DNA from: Pseudeuparius sepicola
Taxonomy: Eukaryota; Arthropoda; Insecta; Coleoptera; Anthribidae
Assembly: GCA_963920635.1 (NCBI GenBank)
Contig: OY987298.1
Coordinates: 40,827,787 to 40,891,786, forward strand
Length of the DNA: 64,000 nt
Direction: 5' to 3'
A model generated the notes under the pieces. That model saw nothing but the letters and a program-made list of their open reading frames with translations, was not told the DNA's origin and searched no databases. A program made the position numbers and the translations under genes. Each line of letters opens with the position of its first letter. The stretch's first letter is position 1. Positions 8,376 to 16,615 of this stretch are shown piece by piece.

Positions 8376-9215
8376 ATGGAATCATCAAAAATTAAAATTC
8401 TAAGTGATTGCCGTTTGGTAGCTGTAAGTTTTTTAGTTTAATTTCTCATTCGATTCTCATTGAACCCATTTACTTGTAGCCAACTCGGAGTGCCGACGAG
8501 ACGGTCAACGCTGTGGCGTCAATTTGCCCCGAACCTGTAAGTTTGCATTAATCAGTATTTTCCCATATAATGTTTTCCTTTCATAGCTGCCCAATCTCAA
8601 CTCAAGCGTGTTGAGTCTGCTGGAGGAGCCATTCATCGCAGGGCTCACCAACCAGCAACTCTGCGACATGGCTCTTGATGATTATGGTTCCGATTTTGAA
8701 GTTGGACGTCTTCCATCACCGGCAGCATCGCCAAAGGTAAGCTAACATTTATAAAATTCGCTATTTTCAAATAAGGTTTCTTCCTCACAGATAGATAATC
8801 AAAGCCGGTGTGGGGGCTCCAGGGCTTCATCGCGGTCGTCGTGGAAGAGGTTAAGAGACGAGGCAGACGATTTGGTAGCGAAGCGACCCTCCCAGAAGTC
8901 ACAGACAACGCGTGGGGAAAGAATTTGACAATGCTAAATGAAAAGGGGAGATTTGTGAACGAGCAGCATCAAAGTGTGAGTGAAGTATTTATGAATATGA
9001 GAGAGTTGGCAGATGGGGGCATTTCAAACGCAAACGAAAAAAAGAGAAGGTTTGAATGTGTCATGAACCGAATGCAAAGGGAGTGGGATGAATGTGAGAG
9101 TAGGATGTTGAAAATAAAAGCCATTTATAATCGTGCGAAAGAAGGGCGTGCCTCATGTATGAATGAAGTTGAAAAACTTGAACGCATGAAAAAAATCTCC
9201 CCTAAATATATTTAG
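8376..9215 (+). CDS. Four-exon small gene at the Polinton end, possible late frameshift
   Basis: I infer exons 8376-8423, 8480-8536, 8587-8736 and from 8791. They are separated by introns of 56, 50 and 54 bases, each starting GTAAG and ending in a pyrimidine-rich TAG/CAG. All three junctions fall between codons and all exons stay open. The product starts MESSKIKILSDCRLVA and includes LLEEPFIAGLTNQQL in exon 3 and a Ser/Arg/Lys-rich stretch in exon 4, which may be a nuclear localisation signal. In exon 4 this frame hits TGA at 8926-8928. Another frame runs on to TAG 9213-9215 and encodes an acidic/basic coiled-coil-like tail (FECVMNRMQREWDECESRML). A frameshift near 8915-8925 or an unseen fourth intron may link them. 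Family unknown. Confidence 0.6.
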
Positions 9216-9303
9216 TTATACGTATATGTATAGATAAGTTTCATTATTTTATCCAATTAGATATAAGTGTGTATATATTTAGAAATTAGTGTATATTGTA
9301 TAT

Positions 9304-9695
9304 ATATATATATATATATTTTAATATAAAACAAATATATTTCTCTTGTTTCATTCCACACATTAAATATCTAACAAAATCATTCTGAACCTTTAATTTT
9401 CCAGTTTCTTAAACAACCTAATTTCGTAGCCCCATATTTCTGGAAGAGGGGTAAAATGGGGTAGTACCATAATGCTTTAAAATAGTGAGTTTTTGGTGAA
9501 TTAAAGAGACGTTTCTCCAAAATGTTTAATTAAGCAAACAGTAATCTTTAAATAAAAAAAAATAAAAACGTAAAAACATGAAAATGTTGTTGAAACTGGA
9601 AAATTAAAGGTTCAGAATGATTTTGTTAGATATTTAATGTGTGGAATGAAACAAGAGAAATATATTTGTTTTATATTAAAATATATATATATATA
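9304..9695. repeat. Inverted repeat with about 105-bp arms
   Basis: Arms 9304-9408 and 9592-9695 are near-perfect reverse complements, including a (TA)n run at the outer ends. The 183-bp loop is a deleted copy of part of the 26.8-27.15 kb MITE: both share GTAGCCCCATATTTCTG and GAGGGGTAAAATGGGGTAG. The loop lacks about 170 bp present there. Confidence 0.75.
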
Positions 9696-9872
9696 GAAAC
9701 ATTCTTGAAAATTAACTGGGGGCGACTATAGTTTATTTTTGAAAACTTTACGGCTGTGTTATACAAATTATTCTCTATTTATTATAAAAATAGTTTTTTC
9801 TTTATATAACACAGCCGTAAAGTTTTCAAAAATAAACTATAGTCGCCCCCAGTTAATTTTCAAGAATGTTTC
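9696..9872. repeat. Long hairpin, 68-bp perfect arms
   Basis: Arms 9696-9763 and 9805-9872 appear exactly complementary around a 41-base AT-rich loop. The arm end (ACACAGCCGTAAAGTTTTC..AAATAAACTATAGTC) resembles the second half of the 9,895 and 13,228 repeat units, so the hairpin is probably a folded relative of that family. Confidence 0.75.
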
Positions 9873-9894
9873 TTAAGCATAGAAACCAATATAA

Positions 9895-10062
9895 TTAGTC
9901 TGGAGAGCGCTGAGTTAAACACTCTGTATACCATACAACTCTCTGAAAATATAACGAAAAACGATTTTTATAATAAATAGTGAATAATTTTATATAACTC
10001 AACCATAAAGTGTCCAAAAAATAAGTTATAATCAACCCAAGACCACAGCTTCCAGCCCGAAG
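9895..10062 (+). repeat. Dispersed repeat unit, copy 1
   Basis: The start GAGAGCGCTGAGTTAAACAC and the end ATCAACCCAAGACC are shared, with scattered differences, with 13,228-13,388 in the same orientation. The Transib transposon lies between the two copies, inserted just after copy 1. Confidence 0.65.
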
Positions 10063-10067
10063 CGTCG
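10063..10067. repeat. Target site duplication CGTCG, left
   Basis: CGTCG directly precedes the transposon end CACAGAGG and is repeated at 13,152-13,156 after the other end. A five-base GC-rich duplication is typical of Transib elements. Confidence 0.8.
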
Positions 10068-13000
10068 CACAGAGGTCATTTATGAAAATTTAGGCAGTAA
10101 TTAATACAAACATAGAAATCTTAGGCTTTAACTGAGCTTAAGTTTATATATATGTTATTATTTTTTCTTAGAGTTGTATTTCAGGTCTTACCTCATACAG
10201 GGTGTTTATAAATATTTAGTACCTATTATTATTACAAAGTATATATAATCAGCTTAAATGTTTCCAGGTATTTCTAGGATGTTAAATCGAAATAATAACG
10301 TTATCTATTTTATTTTTAATCAAATTGGATAAACAGGGTATTTTATTTCTATTTAAATTAATAATAATGAGTATAACAAAAAAACAATATTTTTAAAGTA
10401 CCAATACGTATTTACAAAAAGACGCAACACTCACTAACTAGGTAACAATACTTAGACTAACTAAATAATTTTATGTTCTATTGTAGGTACAGTTATTGAT
10501 CAGAATTTTCGGAATCACTAATGTTTTCATTTTCATACATTTTATTATTTGACAAATGAGGCTCTTGAAGCAATTTTAAAACTTCTTTGTTTAAAGGTTG
10601 CTTATTAGAACGAGTACCTACACGCTTGGATAATGATGATATGAGAGGGTCAGACGATAGCAATAACCTAGAATATACATCCTTCATAGTTTCCTCCCTT
10701 GAAAATTTTCTGGAGTATGATTCTCGATATTTCCGAAAGTCTTTGTTTCTTGATTCAAGAGCTTCCTCTGAAAACATGCCTAGCGGAAGAGGCACTGCCT
10801 TTATAATTTCTGGCCCGTGAATTAGTATTCGGTGTAGACTTGCTGGCATGTAGTACCATGGATACAGCTCAATGTAGAGTATCGCAGTGTTTTTGCAGTA
10901 ATCTGCAAACTCCTTTTTGTTGATTTCATAGCCAGATGACATTGTACTTAATATTATAAATAAGTGCTTTAGAAAATCTTCATCAAGTCCTATAACAAAA
11001 TCCAAACATTCGTAAGGATGTCCAGTTTGTAGAGATAAACAAAAATTACCTGTTATTAAAGCAGCCTGGCAATAGTTTTGGAAAAACCTACGGGCGGTAT
11101 TTCCGTCGTTTGTTGTGCCATATCCTTGTTTAGGAATATCAACCAATAGACTTAAGTCCTGTTTTAACCGTTTTATTATAAGGTCTTTTTTTTCTTTCAT
11201 CATTTGTTTTTCGTTTTTGTCTCGAATCTGCCATTTCTTTAAATCAAGCCTGTATGCAATGTGAAGGCAGCATTCCAAACATCTTATCCATGCGTGTAAC
11301 GTTGAAATGCCATAATCATATAAACTTTGATCTATTGGTAGTGTCATTAACATTTTCAAGTTGTTCATCATTTTAGGACTTGCTCTACAGATCCCACAGG
11401 TTTGCGTTGAAGAATTGCTAATGACAGAAAACATTTTTCCATCAATCATTGTCATTTTAAATGCATGACTAATAGTTAATTGGTGATCATCAATAACTGT
11501 AGGTTTAATTTTTGATATTTGATCTTCAATATTTTTTATTTCATTTTTACACAATTCAGGTGTTTCCTTTTGAAAAAAAATCAGTTTTATAGGTCTACAA
11601 AACCTGATGGAAGATGGCCGTGGATTTTGCCAGAGTATAGTGCCATTATTGAATGTCATTTGCAAGGGAACGAGGCAAACCGAAAACAAATTTAAATCCG
11701 AATATGATTCATCATGTTGCCCGCTAAACTGTTGCTTGTAATGTGAATGCCCTGCACTGCCATCACATCCCCATTTGTATATAATAGTAAATTCATTTTT
11801 TGAGACATTTTGCGACAGGTTATTGTAAAGTTCTTGCTGAGATTCTATTATTCTTTTTACTGTGTGGTCAACGAGTGCCTGAAGATTAACCTCAGCGGAT
11901 ATGTCTGTTATACGAATATCATTCTCACTTGGATAACATTTTTTTTTAGAGTCTAAAAGTATATTGTAATTAGGATAAAGTTGGGCATTATGATCTTTTG
12001 CGCCCTGTTGCAATAAAATATAAGCTTTTTTGGTTAGAGAGCAATCAAGAAAAAGGGTAAGTGCTTCATCCGCAGAATACTTTACAGGCAAGGTTTCTTT
12101 CTTACGCATGGCTTTCTTCATTTTTGTTGCTCTGGCAGGTGAATTTTCTGTAATTTCTTTGATTATACTTGAAGCATTTCGTTGGCCTGAAGATTCGAGA
12201 CTTTTGCGAGTAGCAAATGTAAGCTGCTCCGCAGAATAATTATTCAATAATGGCATTAATTTTTGCCTTTTTCGTTGGTCGCCGAGATCTTTAAACAACT
12301 TTTCTGGCCTACCTCTGCTGGACCCATCAGGTACATTCAACTCTTCAAAAATTATGGATTGATTTAGCCACTCACAATGTCTAGCTTCAAAAACTTTTCG
12401 GGACCGTTTGCAATTCTTCCACATTGTGGAAACAGCGCTGTTAAAATTATTAATTTTTCTCGCAACCATATCACGTTGCTCATTAACGTTTTGCTCACTA
12501 TTTAATTCCAGCTTTCTTAAAACAAATTTAAAAACAGAAGAATTTTTATCAGCAAGTGAGCTTTGCTCGCGCCAGACGGCAAACATCTCGTTTTTAGTTA
12601 TTGACATGGTCCCTAAAAATATATTTTGTAAAGCGCTTGGCACTTCTTGGCACTCAAAATTGTAATTAGCGAGAAGGTAATAGAGCAATATAAGTATAAA
12701 AAATATTTGCGTGACAAATATCTTTAAATATTACAATTTGCAGCTTTTGAAAAGTAATGAAATTTTAAGAAATGGTAAAAAAATGATGGATTTACTTGTA
12801 AGTATGTTTTAGACTCATGTGCATATGTTTTAAATAACTGTGTCAAATATTAAAGCCCTTACCTTGCACTCTAAGATAACAAAATCCAAATTTAAAAGCC
12901 TACAAGTAGAAAAGAGAAATACACTTTACAAACAACGCAACATAACATCACAAACTAAACGCCAAGTTGTCAATAATTGTTTACTGATATAGCAAGTGTT

Positions 13001-13151
13001 TTCATGGCCAACCCGTATCAGCAAAAAAAAGCACGTTCAAAAATATTATTCTTTGGAATGTTTTCTTTAATATTACAGTATAAAATAATTTATTTTGAAA
13101 CATAATTTTTGTCATTTATTAATTCCTAAAAAAAATAAAATGACCTCTGTG
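10068..13151 (-). mobile_element. Transib-type DNA transposon, complete, 3084 bp
   Basis: The ends are inverted repeats beginning CACAGAGGTCATTT on both strands, with partial matches (TTTAGG, ATTAAT) in the next 30 bases. They are flanked by the 5-bp duplication CGTCG. The first bases CACAGAG resemble the recombination-signal heptamer CACAGTG used by RAG1. One long transposase frame (10,493-12,607) lies inside on the minus strand. Intact ends, a perfect duplication and an open frame suggest a fairly recent insertion. Confidence 0.85.
10493..12607 (-). CDS. Transib transposase, RAG1 core-like
   Basis: 704 aa from the ATG at 12,605-12,607, which has a good context (ACCATGTC). The frame is open to 12,688 and TTTTTAGG precedes the ATG, so a 5' intron is possible. 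Motifs recall the RAG1/Transib core: WGCDGSAGHSHY with the first catalytic Asp, a CxxC zinc pair (TCGICRAS), TLHAWIRCLE, TNDGNTARRFF, HGPEIIK and the block around SEEALESRNKDFRKYR holding the final catalytic Glu. I cannot place the second catalytic Asp by eye. A basic linker and an acidic Asn/Ser tail complete the protein. It should cut at the CAC ends and insert with 5-bp duplications. No internal stops are seen. Confidence 0.85.
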   Translation of the reverse strand: MSITKNEMFAVWREQSSLADKNSSVFKFVLRKLELNSEQNVNEQRDMVARKINNFNSAVSTMWKNCKRSRKVFEARHCEWLNQSIIFEELNVPDGSSRGRPEKLFKDLGDQRKRQKLMPLLNNYSAEQLTFATRKSLESSGQRNASSIIKEITENSPARATKMKKAMRKKETLPVKYSADEALTLFLDCSLTKKAYILLQQGAKDHNAQLYPNYNILLDSKKKCYPSENDIRITDISAEVNLQALVDHTVKRIIESQQELYNNLSQNVSKNEFTIIYKWGCDGSAGHSHYKQQFSGQHDESYSDLNLFSVCLVPLQMTFNNGTILWQNPRPSSIRFCRPIKLIFFQKETPELCKNEIKNIEDQISKIKPTVIDDHQLTISHAFKMTMIDGKMFSVISNSSTQTCGICRASPKMMNNLKMLMTLPIDQSLYDYGISTLHAWIRCLECCLHIAYRLDLKKWQIRDKNEKQMMKEKKDLIIKRLKQDLSLLVDIPKQGYGTTNDGNTARRFFQNYCQAALITGNFCLSLQTGHPYECLDFVIGLDEDFLKHLFIILSTMSSGYEINKKEFADYCKNTAILYIELYPWYYMPASLHRILIHGPEIIKAVPLPLGMFSEEALESRNKDFRKYRESYSRKFSREETMKDVYSRLLLSSDPLISSLSKRVGTRSNKQPLNKEVLKLLQEPHLSNNKMYENENISDSENSDQ

Positions 13152-13156
13152 CGTCG
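13152..13156. repeat. Target site duplication CGTCG, right
   Basis: Exact direct copy of 10,063-10,067, adjoining the right terminal inverted repeat (CCTCTGTG). Confidence 0.8.
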
Positions 13157-13227
13157 TCTGTACCGCACGTCGACTGGAACCGCGCCTCGACCTTCGATGG
13201 AGCGCGTGGCGCGTGTCCGCCACCTTC

Positions 13228-13388
13228 TGGAATGAGAGCGCCGAGTTAAACACTCTGTATACCATAGAACTCTCTGAAAATACCATAAAGAAAAAACTAT
13301 TTTTATAATAAATTTGTAAATATCGAATAATTTTGTATAACACAACCATAAAGGGGCCAAAAAATAAGCCATAGTCAACCCAAGACCG
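13228..13388 (+). repeat. Dispersed repeat unit, copy 2
   Basis: Direct repeat of 9,895-10,062 (GAGAGCGCCGAGTTAAACAC to GTCAACCCAAGACC). After it a GC-rich stretch (13,390-13,600) follows that contains no convincing gene. Confidence 0.6.
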
Positions 13389-13660
13389 TAAGGCCGAGTC
13401 CAGTTCGAAGCGCGGTTATTCTACCTGCCTGTCTGCACTGTACCGGAGGAGCCCCGACTGAGCGGTATTCTAGCGTCCGACTAGACTGTACCCTCGGCAC
13501 GCCCGCGCCAGCATCCCCCGAGAAGCGGTACCGCTGACTGTACCACCGCAGCGCGGCGTTTGATACTTTCTCCTACTGGCCCACCCACGTTGCATACCCC
13601 AAGCAGGCGACTTCAACGCGCTACCTGAATAAGAAAGGGTAGAAATTTTCAAGAAACCCC

Positions 13661-13738
13661 TTTGGAAATACAGCCGTGGTTAAGAGACAAGCGTCTTTTG
13701 CTACCAGCTAGGTGTCTCGGGTTCAATCCCCGGGTATT
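13661..13738 (+). other. tRNA-like sequence, probable SINE head
   Basis: GAAATAC at the 5' side pairs perfectly with GTATTTC at the 3' side like an acceptor stem. A T-arm-like CGGGTTCAATCCCCG holds a B-box (GGTTCAATCCC), and AGCCGTGGTTAAGAG resembles a D-arm/A-box of a class II tRNA. No clean anticodon arm can be drawn. I call it a tRNA-derived repeat or pseudogene, not a functional tRNA. Confidence 0.45.
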
Positions 13739-13762
13739 TCAGAGCACTGAAAACAAAACTAA

Positions 13763-13867
13763 TGGGGGGAGGGGGGGCCAGGGGGCCAAGGGGCCAAGGG
13801 GCCAAGGGGCCAAGGGGCCAAGTGGCCAAGTGGCTAAGTGGCTAAGTGGCTAAGTGGCTAAGTGGCA
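13763..13867 (+). repeat. G-rich 9-bp minisatellite
   Basis: About eleven copies of a 9-base unit that drifts from GGGGCCAAG to TGGCTAAG across the array. It adjoins the tRNA-like sequence. The left half is strongly G-rich on the plus strand. Confidence 0.8.
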
Positions 13868-14093
13868 ATTAAAGCAATTGTCAATTGGCAATTGGCAATA
13901 TTTTTTTAAATAAAAAAATAAAAATTACTTTTTCAAAAAATGTTTTGCTTTTTTTTTGCATATTCTTAGAGCAATTGTCCTTGGGAAATTCGCTAGGCAT
14001 TTTTTTATGATTTGTTTAAAATCAGAATATCTGTGCCCAGACAATATTGGGATTTGTAGTAAAAAACACACAAACAAATAATATTTTTTATTT

Positions 14094-14195
14094 TCACAAC
14101 TTTACATTTCTAAACTTTTTAGTTAGTTCATACATAATAATCAAGCGTCTCAGCTCTTCGAGTGCCTCCATATATCGCCGCAGTCTCTCGCTCAT
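14094..14195 (-). CDS. 33-aa helical peptide, ATGA overlap
   Basis: The start codon overlaps the stop of the upstream gene as ATGA (14,192-14,195). This suggests translation by termination-reinitiation. The peptide starts MSERLRRYMEALEEL and continues as a charged amphipathic helix. Its own TGA is followed within a few bases by AATAAA (14,087-14,092), so both frames share one short transcript. No family recognised. It is too short to prove coding by eye, but its position between a stop and the polyadenylation signal, with no spare sequence, is suggestive. Confidence 0.4.
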   Translation of the reverse strand: MSERLRRYMEALEELRRLIIMYELTKKFRNVKL

Positions 14196-14479
14196 GCTTC
14201 AGAAAATATAATATTTGTAGTCTTGCCGACGGGCCCCAAGCTTGTTAAAAAATACCTTTTGTCACCATTCAATTCGTCAATTCGCTCTTGAGTTAATTGC
14301 TCCGTAAAACGCTGAGGCAGGATGGTCTTGAAGTCGGCAAATTCCACCACTACCTTTTCCCCAAACTTGGTATTTATTCTCTTAAAACACTGGATCTCAA
14401 ATTTTTTATTTACTTCCAAATCCCGAACATTCACCAGATTTTTCACCAGCAAATTGTTTAAACTATTTAAGAAGGACAT
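14192..14479 (-). CDS. Small OB-fold-like protein of viral/Polinton style
   Basis: 95 aa from the ATG at 14,477-14,479 (MSFLNSLNNLL). A longer open frame reaches 14,611, but the TATA box at 14,526-14,533 lies inside it, so the shorter start is the plausible one. The core (FEIQCFKRINTKFGEKVVV, then a loop and ILPQRF) has the strand pattern of a small OB-fold, as in single-strand DNA-binding proteins often found next to Polinton genes in insects. The gene stands alone between a minisatellite and a foldback repeat. Its architecture (own TATA box, very short untranslated regions) matches the Polinton genes at 3-8 kb, so it may be a Polinton or adintovirus fragment. Function is inferred weakly. 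Confidence 0.55.
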   Translation of the reverse strand: MSFLNSLNNLLVKNLVNVRDLEVNKKFEIQCFKRINTKFGEKVVVEFADFKTILPQRFTEQLTQERIDELNGDKRYFLTSLGPVGKTTNIIFSEA

Positions 14480-14525
14480 GTTGTAAATGATCGGAGTGTC
14501 TGATGAGATCTTAGTTGAACCTCTC

Positions 14526-14533
14526 CTATATAG
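14526..14533 (-). promoter_or_regulatory. TATA box of the OB-fold-like gene
   Basis: CTATATAG on the minus strand. TCATCAGAC, an initiator-like site, lies about 28-30 bases downstream, before the ATG at 14,479. Confidence 0.5.
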
Positions 14534-14643
14534 CTGTTTCAATAGGAGTGGGGAGAGAGTGGGGAGACGGGCAAAACCTAGGAGAGTACCAGACCAGACA
14601 GGTTTCGACAAGTTTGGTCTGGTGCTCTCTTAGTATCTCTACT

Positions 14644-15648
14644 AACCGCACTTTCTTTTATAAACTATATCATTTTAAGGCCTTATTAAAAAGTTACAGG
14701 GTGTTAAGTTTTCAGAAACATGTGGTCTTTATTGAATATTTACCAAACTAGTTGAGATATTTAAGTCATATTTGGTACATGTTATAACGGCATGGGTTAG
14801 CATAAAACCTGTTAATATCAAACACCTTGAACAACCAGTGGCGTAGAAATAGCCTAATAAGGATAATTCTTTTTAGAAAAAAAAAAGAACCACCCTGTAC
14901 AGCAATAAAATGTATTGAGTTTCTTATGTAAATTTTAATTTTAAACAAAAATGCCCTCTTAGAAATATGAATTTTTTTATTATTTCGGGGTATTTCTGAA
15001 AAATTATCTAAAACATTTGCTCCTTAAGCATCACTTAAAGTAGAAATAATGTGTTTGTTACTTAAAATAAAGTAACTTTTCCCAATAAACTTACCTCTTG
15101 AAGGCTATACTTTTGAAGATACAGGGTCTAAAACATTTAAGGAAGATACAATTAATGTTACGCTCTGTATCTTCAAAAGTAAAACCTTGAATCGGCAATT
15201 CTATTGGGTAAAGTTACTGTATTTAAAGTAAGAAACACATTTTTTCTGCTTTGAGTGTTACTTATGGAGCGAAGTTAATTTTTCATAAGAACCAAGAAAT
15301 AATACGAAAAAATCAAATTTGCTATGAAACCATGAAACATATGAACAAATGCTAAGAGAACATTTTAATTTACAATTAAAATTTACATAAAAAATTGAAT
15401 ACATTTTATTGCTATACAAGGAGGTTAATTTTTTTTTCTAAAAACAATTATACTAATAACGCACATCTACGCCACTGGTTGTTCAAGGTGTTTGATATTA
15501 ACAGGTATGTCATATTACAAATATGACTTAAATATCTCAACTAGTTTGGCAAATATTATAAATTCCACATATTTCTTACAACTTTAACACCCTGTAACTT
15601 TTTTTTATAAGGCCTTAAAATGATATAGTTTATAAAAAAAGTGCGGTT
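14644..15648. repeat. Foldback element, about 1.0 kb
   Basis: Outer ends AACCGCACTTT and its complement match, and the arms (about 14,644-14,950 and 15,370-15,648) share long stretches such as GGCCTTATTAAAAAGTTACAG with moderate divergence. The centre is itself palindromic (ATACTTTTGAAGATACAG near 15,107 and its complement near 15,165). A partial relative lies at 58,430-58,710. No coding sequence is visible. Confidence 0.7.
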
Positions 15649-16347
15649 ATTTTTTGGTTTTCTATCACCTGTTGAAGTGTCGCAGAATAAAACTGAATCT
15701 CCCCGTATAATAAGATTTTTTATTTAAATTTGATTAGAACTATTATTATTTTCTTTCGGACCTATAATACACAGAACACGAGGCGCAAAAATCCAACAGG
15801 AGACTGAACGAGGGAGGAGAAAGTCCGTGCAGTGTTGCCAAACTAAAAGTCTGCCTCGCGAGACTTCGGTTTTATGGATAGTCTGACTCCCGGTAGGTAG
15901 GTTTGGCGTAGCGTTCTCCATCAACCAGGAAGAAATAATAATAATAATGATAACAATAATTTTCTCACTCACAATACTCCAAACTAGGAATAACCCAGAA
16001 GCAACTGAAAGCTTGTGTGGGGGAGGGGAGCAATTATTATTATTTTGTCTTCGTTGCGATTTTTGGCTAGGGCCGACTTTTCCGGCTATAACTTAGATAT
16101 CATTCATTCAAGAAGGTACTACGGAAAACCGTAGTAATCCCAGTGAATGCAGAACAATTAGTAATAGTAGGGGAGCCCACGATGCTAAATGGGGATTTAC
16201 TCGAGCGTCGTGGGGACCTATTGGATTTTGTAGATTAGATGGTAGAAAGAAAAAAAGGTTATATGATATATACCCTTCCACCGGTGGGGGGAGAGTCTAA
16301 TACAGGCTTTCACAAAAAACGCAAAAAAAGTCACATGGAGATACTCG
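15649..16347. other. Repeat-derived spacer
   Basis: No gene seen. 15,915-16,130 contains (AATAAT)n, TACTCCAAACTAGGA, GGGGGAGGGG and CGTAGTAATCCCAGTGA, also found at 52,515-52,680 and in part at 25,378-25,440, so it is a dispersed repeat. TACTCGAGCG occurs at 16,209 and again at 16,342, where the LTR element inserted. Confidence 0.55.
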
Positions 16348-16351
16348 AGCG

Positions 16352-16590
16352 AGTTAAATGATGTACCCGATTGAGTAACTTTTTAAAAAAGGTTTTTTAT
16401 TTCTTTTCTACACACTAGATTACAAAGAGAGGTCTTAACATCAGGAATCTAAAATCTAGACTAACTTAAAAAGGCGAAGTTGCTCCAAAAGTGCCTTCTT
16501 GTTTTTCACAGATAAGTGGATTCTTATCCTACCTAATGGGGTTGTTTATTTATCTAAACACAGATAAGGGAATGTGGTGATTCCGTAATT
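16352..16590 (-). repeat. 3' LTR of the errantivirus-like element
   Basis: 239 bp, AGTTAAATGATG to GATTCCGTAATT on the plus strand. Identical to the other LTR except for one missing G in GGCGAAG(G)TTGC. Confidence 0.9.
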
Positions 16591-16603
16591 CGTCCCCCCA
16601 TAA
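16591..16603 (-). promoter_or_regulatory. Polypurine tract
   Basis: On the minus strand ATGGGGGGACGA directly precedes the 3' LTR, the usual position of the plus-strand primer. Confidence 0.6.
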
Positions 16604-16615
16604 GTTCTCAATTGC

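Noticed and set aside
12608..12688. Upstream extension of the Transib transposase
   Set aside because: No ATG; it begins at a TTG. A splice acceptor-like TTTTTAG just before the ATG suggests non-coding or another exon.
14480..14611. N-terminal extension of the OB-fold-like gene
   Set aside because: The TATA box at 14,526-14,533 lies within it, so this part is promoter and leader rather than protein.
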